This document shows, piece by piece, positions 6,551-10,541 of a DNA stretch of 10,541 bases. The DNA is taken from positions 1 through 10,541 of the forward strand of contig CAZSUA010000195.1 in the NCBI GenBank assembly GCA_964609655.1, read 5' to 3'. Source of the DNA: JBBRRP01 sp964609655 (GTDB taxonomy: Bacteria; Myxococcota_A; Polyangia; Polyangiales; Polyangiaceae). Position 1 is the stretch's first letter, and the number at the start of each line of letters is the position of its first letter. The notes beneath the pieces were generated by a model. That model saw only the letters and a program-made list of their open reading frames with translations. It was not told the DNA's origin and searched no databases. A program made the position numbers and the translations under genes.

Positions 6551-6561
6551 GGGGATTCCCC
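6551..6561. promoter_or_regulatory. Palindrome GGGGATTCCCC upstream of the kinase gene
   Basis: This is an 11-bp palindrome with perfect 5-bp arms, 35 bp before the kinase start. Related G4/C4 runs follow, including GGGGAACCCC across the start codon. An operator is possible, but short GC-rich palindromes also arise by chance. Confidence 0.2.
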
Positions 6562-6596
6562 TCGTGGGGCCTTGGGCTCTATCCTCTGGGGTCCTC

Positions 6597-8994
6597 ATGG
6601 GGAACCCCGAGCCAGCCAGCGGCGTCACGCCGTCCGACTCTTCGTTTGAAGCCGAGCAAATTTCGCGCGAGCGATTTAAGTCAACGTTGGATTTGGGGGA
6701 AGGCTCCATCGAAGCACTGCTTGAAGAAGCGGAGCGCGTAGCGCAACTCGGCAGTTGGGCATGGGACATTGAATCCAATCGGGTAACTTGGTCCGAGAAT
6801 TTGTATTCGCTGCTTGAATACGAGCCAGGCCTGGACACGCCGTCCTTAGATGCACTGTGCGCGCGTGTGCACACCGAAGACAATTCACTCATGATGCTGC
6901 TGGTTGAGCGGGCCAAGCACACGGCTCAACCGCAAAGCGTTGCCCTGCGGCTGCAGTTGCCGCAGCATGGCGAACGGCATGTGCTGATTCGAGGTCGCGC
7001 ACTCCGGAGTGAAGACGGGAAGATTGTGCGTGTGGTCGGCACGGTGCTCGATGTCACTGAACGGCGGGCGATGGNNNNNNNNNNCGATGGAGCAAGAGCT
7101 CGCGAAACGCACCGAGGAGCTAGCCGAGAGCGAAGCGCGGTGGCGTTCGATCGCAGAAACTCCGTTCGATTTCATCGTTTTGGTGGATGAGCATGGGGTG
7201 TATCGTTGGGTGAATCGCACTGCCGAGGGTGTGAATCTGGATGAGATCATCGGCCGCGCCTCCATCTATGATTTTCTGGATGCCGCGTCGCGCCCAATGG
7301 CTGAAGCGGCACTCGCTGAGGTTTTCCAAACGGGTCAGGCCTCGTACTACGAGGGTTATGCGCCCACACTGGATGGTTGGTTTGGCAACGCGGTAGGCGC
7401 TTACAAGAAGGCCGGGAAAGTGGAGCTTGCGTGCATTTTGACGCGAGATATCTCCGAAGCGAAACGCGCGGAGGCCGAGGTGGTGCGGCACGCTCGCATG
7501 TTGGCCGAAGCCGAGCGCATTGCTCATGTCGGGAGTTGGCAGTGGGATAAGGCCAGTGGGCGCTTGGATTGGTCCGAAGAGCTGTATCGAATCTTCGGAG
7601 TCGCGCGTGAGACCGCGCCTACGCAGGAGCTGCATGACGCCCTGGTTCTGGATCGAGATCGTGCGCGAATTAAGCAAATTGTGGCCGACGGTTTCACCAC
7701 TTCAAACTCGATCGTTTACGAGTACAGAATTCGGCGCCAAAGCGATGGAGCGATCCGGCAGCTGCAGACAGCGGGCGAGGTCTTGCGGGATGCTGCGGGA
7801 GAAATCACTGGCTTCCTCGGAGCAACCGTCGATCTCACGGAGCGCAAGGAGCTTGAAGAGAAGATGGCACGCACCGAACGCCTCGAAGCACTCGGCCGGT
7901 TAGCTGGAGGCTTGGCGCATGATTTCAACAATGTGCTGACCGTGATTTTGGGCCAAGTCGAGCTAGCTGGCCGAAGCCCTAGCCTCGAGCCACACGTGCG
8001 CGATTCTCTCAAGACGATCGGCCAAGCCTCGGAGCGTGCTTCGCGGATGACTCAACAGCTCTTGGCATTTGCCAGCCGACAGGTGCTCGCTCCACGCGCT
8101 ATCGAGCCGCGGGCAGAAATTCAGAGCCTGGTGCGCCTCTTTCAGCCGTTGCTGGGGGAAGACATTCGGATTGTTCTGAATTTTGCGGAACCAACCTGGC
8201 CCGTGCGCGTGGACCCATCGCAGCTTGAGCAGCTCGTCATGAATCTTGTCATCAACGCTCGCGACGCCATGGAACGTGGGGGCACACTCACCATCGCGAC
8301 TGCCAACGTGACTCGACCGAGCGAAGGTGGGGTGGGCGAGTGGATGCGGCTGACAGTTGCGGACACTGGAAGCGGTATCGCAGAGGAAGTTCGCCGCCAC
8401 CTCTTCGATCCATTCTTCACGACCAAGTCGCAGGGTAAGGGCACCGGACTCGGGCTCGCAACGTGCGAGAATATCGTTAAACAGGCCGGTGGCTTCATTG
8501 AAGTGGAGTCCCAGCTGGGTGACGGGGCGGCTTTTCATGTCTATCTGCCGCGCAGCGAGGCGCCGGCATCCAAAGCGGGTCCGATCTCCGAGTATCCGTC
8601 AAGCGTCATGGGGTCTGAGACGATTCTTATCGTGGAGGATATGGTGCTCATTCGCCGGCTCTGCGTGCGTGTGCTTTCTGGCCTAGGCTACACCACGCTC
8701 AGTGCGGAGACGGCCGCTGAGGCGCTCGAAGTGGTAGGAGCACACCCGGGGCCGGTACACTTGATCCTGACGGACATGGTGTTGCCCGATCGCCCAGGCG
8801 TGGAGTTGGCGGCGGAGTTGCTGTTGCTCTTCCCCGCGGCGCGCGTGTTATTCACCTCAGGGTATTCCGAAGTGACGATTCCGGTGAGCTTCGGGTCGCG
8901 CCATCAGTTCTTACCCAAGCCCTTTACGCCAACCAGCTTGTCGAAGAAGATCCGCCAAATCTTGGATGACGCGGGCAGCGCGGAGCCGAACTGA
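6597..8994 (+). CDS. Soluble PAS-PAS-PAS hybrid histidine kinase with C-terminal receiver
   Basis: After the N run at 7075-7084 is collapsed (shared CGATGG merged, 16 bases removed) one frame of 793 residues results. It holds PAS1 at about 45-158, a short coiled linker, PAS2 at about 172-285, PAS3 at about 298-412, then the DHp helix with phospho-acceptor His436 in GGLAHDFNNV, an ATPase domain with N-box Asn548, G1 DTGSG (584-588) and G2 GKGTGLG (608-614), and a receiver (about 669-785) with acidic pair Glu675/Asp676, phospho-acceptor Asp721, Ser749 and Lys769. There are no membrane segments, so it senses inside the cell. Phosphate would pass from His436 to Asp721 and then to an unknown partner, or be drained there. 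The ATG at 6597 has a GGGG ribosome site close upstream; ATG 6549 is an in-frame alternative without one. As given, the sequence reads as two broken pieces only because of the gap length. Confidence 0.95.
7075..7084. other. Assembly gap (10 N) inside the kinase gene, probably artificial
   Basis: The left flank ends in CGATGG and the right flank begins with CGATGG. As printed, the gap shifts the frame by one; removing 10 Ns and one 6-base copy restores it and yields TERRAMEQELAKRTEEL, a normal PAS-to-coil transition. The apparent frameshift is therefore not biological. Confidence 0.9.
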
Positions 8995-9006
8995 AAGAAA
9001 TACAAG

Positions 9007-9213
9007 TTAACGCTTGGCAGGTTCTGGCGCACTGAGCGCTTCGTGACCGGCGCACTGCCGCACGGGAAGCCGTGGATACTTTGGAAACACACGGTCAAAC
9101 CTCGAGCGTTCGCAGAACAGAAAAATGCTGCCTTTGGCGCCCTTCACGGGCCTCAAGTGGCGGCAGGTGCCGCACAGGCCTGCGTCTTTCTGGTAGTCGC
9201 GGGTGATCGTCAC
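9007..9213 (-). CDS. Small four-cysteine, probably zinc-binding protein, 68 aa
   Basis: Four cysteines are spaced CGTC (14, 17), Cys34 and Cys54, a plausible single-zinc knuckle. The surrounding pattern (CGTCRHLRPV, KGSIFLFCERS, FPKYPRLPVRQCAGHE) matches a small uncharacterised bacterial family that I recall with the same FP.YP.LPV..C.G.E ending. There is no signal peptide or membrane helix, so it should be cytoplasmic. The start is a GTG at 9213 with only a weak upstream GAG, so the N-terminus is uncertain. It is convergent with the kinase gene (12-nt gap) and divergent from the Sco gene (47-nt gap). The function is unknown. Confidence 0.75.
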   Translation of the reverse strand: MTITRDYQKDAGLCGTCRHLRPVKGAKGSIFLFCERSRFDRVFPKYPRLPVRQCAGHEALSAPEPAKR

Positions 9214-9260
9214 AACTCAGGCTACTTCTGGAATGCGCTTCGAGGTACAGCAAGGGCCTC

Positions 9261-9902
9261 GTGAAAGGCCAAAGAAATCAGGTGAGGCAAGCTAAGCTCC
9301 GTCGCTATCGCGCCCAGGCCGTCGGGTGGTTGAGTGTGTTGCTGCTGATGTGCAGCCTCGTCGCGTGCCGTCGCGCAGTTCCGCTGCCCACGCTCGGGAA
9401 AATCGGAACCTTCCAGCTTCAGGATCAAGCAGCACAGCCATTCTCTCCCGAGAAGCTGCGGGGCAGGGTCTGGGTCGCGGCTTTCATGTTCACGCGTTGC
9501 CCCATTATCTGTCCGCGCATCACGCGCCAGATGCAGCAGTTGCAAGTCATCGCCAAGGCGAAAAAGCTTGAGGTGAGCTTCGTGAGCATCAGCGTGGACC
9601 CGGAAAACGACACGCCCAGCGTGCTTCGCCAGTACGGAGCGAAATATGGCGCCGACTTTGCGACATGGTCCTTCCTCACGGGCGATTATGCACTGATCAA
9701 GCAAACGGCTGAGCAGGGCTTCAAGCTGGCTCTGGAAGGGCGGGCTGATGCCAAGCAAGCTGACTTCGGGATCACGCATGGCTCGCACCTCGTGCTGTTG
9801 GACGTCGAAGGTCAGATCCGCGGCTACTATCGCAGTAGCGAAGATGAAGCCATGAAGCAGCTGATGGTCGACGCCGGGCGTTTGATTGCCGAAGCGGAGT
9901 GA
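9261..9902 (+). CDS. Sco1/SenC/PrrC-family copper-binding lipoprotein
   Basis: Sco proteins deliver copper to, or keep reduced, the CuA centre of cytochrome c oxidase, and some act as thiol oxidoreductases. A basic N-terminus and hydrophobic stretch (about 21-36) end in the likely lipobox LVAC (Cys36), so it is anchored and faces the periplasm. The thioredoxin-like domain has the metal motif CPIIC (Cys80, Cys84), SVDPENDTP at 111-119 and the third copper ligand His173 in ITHGSH; the spacing Cys84-His173 (89) is close to that of human SCO1. The length of 213 residues is usual. The GTG start follows an AAGGG; a second GTG at 9282 is possible but would shorten the basic segment. No cox or other copper genes are within the window, so the target is unknown. 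Confidence 0.93.
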   Translation: MKGQRNQVRQAKLRRYRAQAVGWLSVLLLMCSLVACRRAVPLPTLGKIGTFQLQDQAAQPFSPEKLRGRVWVAAFMFTRCPIICPRITRQMQQLQVIAKAKKLEVSFVSISVDPENDTPSVLRQYGAKYGADFATWSFLTGDYALIKQTAEQGFKLALEGRADAKQADFGITHGSHLVLLDVEGQIRGYYRSSEDEAMKQLMVDAGRLIAEAE

Positions 9903-9930
9903 GCGGCGGAGTGAGCGGCGGAGTCAGCCG
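9895..9930. repeat. 12-bp tandem repeat spanning two convergent stop codons
   Basis: CGGAGTGAGCGG occurs twice exactly (9895-9906, 9907-9918) and a third time with two changes (9919-9930). The stop codon of the Sco gene lies in copy one and that of purK in copy three, so the repeat fills the whole 21-bp gap between the convergent genes. Confidence 0.85.
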
Positions 9931-10541
9931 TCTTCAGACAGCGACACGAAGCTTTGGAGCTGGGAACGCCGCGCTTCCAAGCTCGCAATATCGCGTGCCA
10001 GGGCCGTGATGTGCCCTACTTTTCGGGCGTGGCGGGCAGATTTTCCGTAAACATGCAGGTGCGCGTCGGGCACACTCAATACGTCGGCGAGCGGGCACTC
10101 TCTGCCAATCAGGTTGAGCATCACGCTGTGTGCCCGGGGCGAGGTGTCGCCGAGCGGGAGTCCGAGAATCGCGCGCAGGTGGTTCTCGAATTGGCTGGTG
10201 GCAGAACCCTCGATGCTAAAATGTCCGGAGTTGTGCACACGCGGTGCGAATTCGTTGGCGTACAGGCTGCCGTCTTTTTCGAAGAGCTCGAGCGCTAAGA
10301 CGCCCACGTAGCCCAAATGCTGAAGGAGCGAGCTCGCGTAGCTTTCGGCTGCGGCCTGGAGCTGGCTAGAAGTGTTCGGTGCCGGGCTCAGCGTGGTGCG
10401 CAGGATGCCGTTCCGATGCTCGTTTTGCACCAGCGGATAGAATGCGCGTTCACCGGTTTTGCTTTGTACGGCCAAGATGCTGAGCTCGCGTGTGAAACGC
10501 ATGAATTCTTCAGCGATCATGGGTACAGCGCCCAGCTCTTG
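9924..10541 (-). CDS. purK: N5-carboxyaminoimidazole ribonucleotide synthase (5'-partial)
   Basis: PurK uses ATP and bicarbonate to carboxylate aminoimidazole ribonucleotide in purine synthesis, and PurE then rearranges the product. The 205 C-terminal residues are in the window; the frame runs off the right edge, so the N-terminal ATP-grasp part (about 150 residues judging from E. coli PurK, 355 aa) is missing. Family signatures are ELGAVPMIAEEF at the edge, the ATP-grasp metal-binding block ALELFEKDGSLYANEFAPRVHNSGH, TSQFENHLRAILGLPLG, and the C-terminal HVYGKSARHARKVGHITAL. The usual APRPHNSGH reads APRVHNSGH here, a mild change. The gene is convergent with the Sco gene; purE would be expected near its start outside the window. 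Confidence 0.95.
   Translation of the reverse strand, partial: QELGAVPMIAEEFMRFTRELSILAVQSKTGERAFYPLVQNEHRNGILRTTLSPAPNTSSQLQAAAESYASSLLQHLGYVGVLALELFEKDGSLYANEFAPRVHNSGHFSIEGSATSQFENHLRAILGLPLGDTSPRAHSVMLNLIGRECPLADVLSVPDAHLHVYGKSARHARKVGHITALARDIASLEARRSQLQSFVSLSEDG

Noticed and set aside
6463..6741. 92-residue plus-strand frame upstream of the kinase
   Set aside because: Most of it overlaps the kinase start in another frame, and the composition reflects the local GC-rich repeat.
6549..7190. Separate 213-residue protein ending shortly after the N run
   Set aside because: Its tail after the gap is frame-shifted kinase sequence; merging the gap flanks removes it.
8995..9006. Terminator after the kinase
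   Set aside because: No hairpin or T-run was visible in the short gap before the convergent small gene.
9222..9788. 188-residue minus-strand frame opposite the Sco gene
   Set aside because: It is antisense to a well-supported Sco protein with intact metal ligands and resembles no known family.

Overview
The window looks like a chromosomal segment of a high-GC Gram-negative bacterium, most likely a deltaproteobacterium/myxobacterium-like lineage (low confidence). The grounds are two lipoprotein signal sequences, a Sco-type copper lipoprotein, a PAS-rich hybrid histidine kinase and a one-piece tmRNA with an A/L-rich tag. Two 10-base N runs (4640-4649, 7075-7084) show that it comes from a scaffolded draft assembly. 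In both cases the flanking ends share 5-6 bases, and merging them gives uninterrupted proteins, so no sequence seems to be missing.

Layout. 1-1341 (+): the 3' part of a subtilisin-like serine protease of the IetS kind, the protease half of the two-gene ATPase/protease defence or plasmid-maintenance module IetAS; the ATPase would lie off the left edge. 1480-1825 (-): the tmRNA gene ssrA, complete, with its 3' end facing the protease gene, so the left part is plausibly an accessory island next to a classic integration site. 1939-2872 (-): a two-gene unit with a proline-rich lipoprotein and a conserved 100-residue protein. 2873-2963: a divergent intergenic region with two nested palindromes that look like an operator. 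2964-6452 (+): four tightly packed or overlapping genes, namely a TIGR01777-type SDR oxidoreductase, a two-helix RCK potassium channel, a single-span membrane protein and an exported eight-cysteine protein. 6597-8994 (+): a soluble PAS-PAS-PAS hybrid histidine kinase with a C-terminal receiver. 9007-9213 (-): a small four-cysteine protein. 9261-9902 (+): a Sco1/SenC copper protein. 9924-10541 (-): the C-terminal part of PurK, running off the right edge.

How the parts may work together. The protease gene is the only clear accessory element; ssrA and purK are core genes. The channel and the two uncharacterised membrane/envelope proteins after it are probably co-expressed and may form one functional unit; this is inferred from spacing and overlap only. 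The kinase carries its receiver in the same chain and has no DNA-binding output, so its downstream partner is probably encoded elsewhere. No CRISPR array, insertion sequence, tRNA or rRNA was seen, and no stretch over 300 bases lacks a gene.
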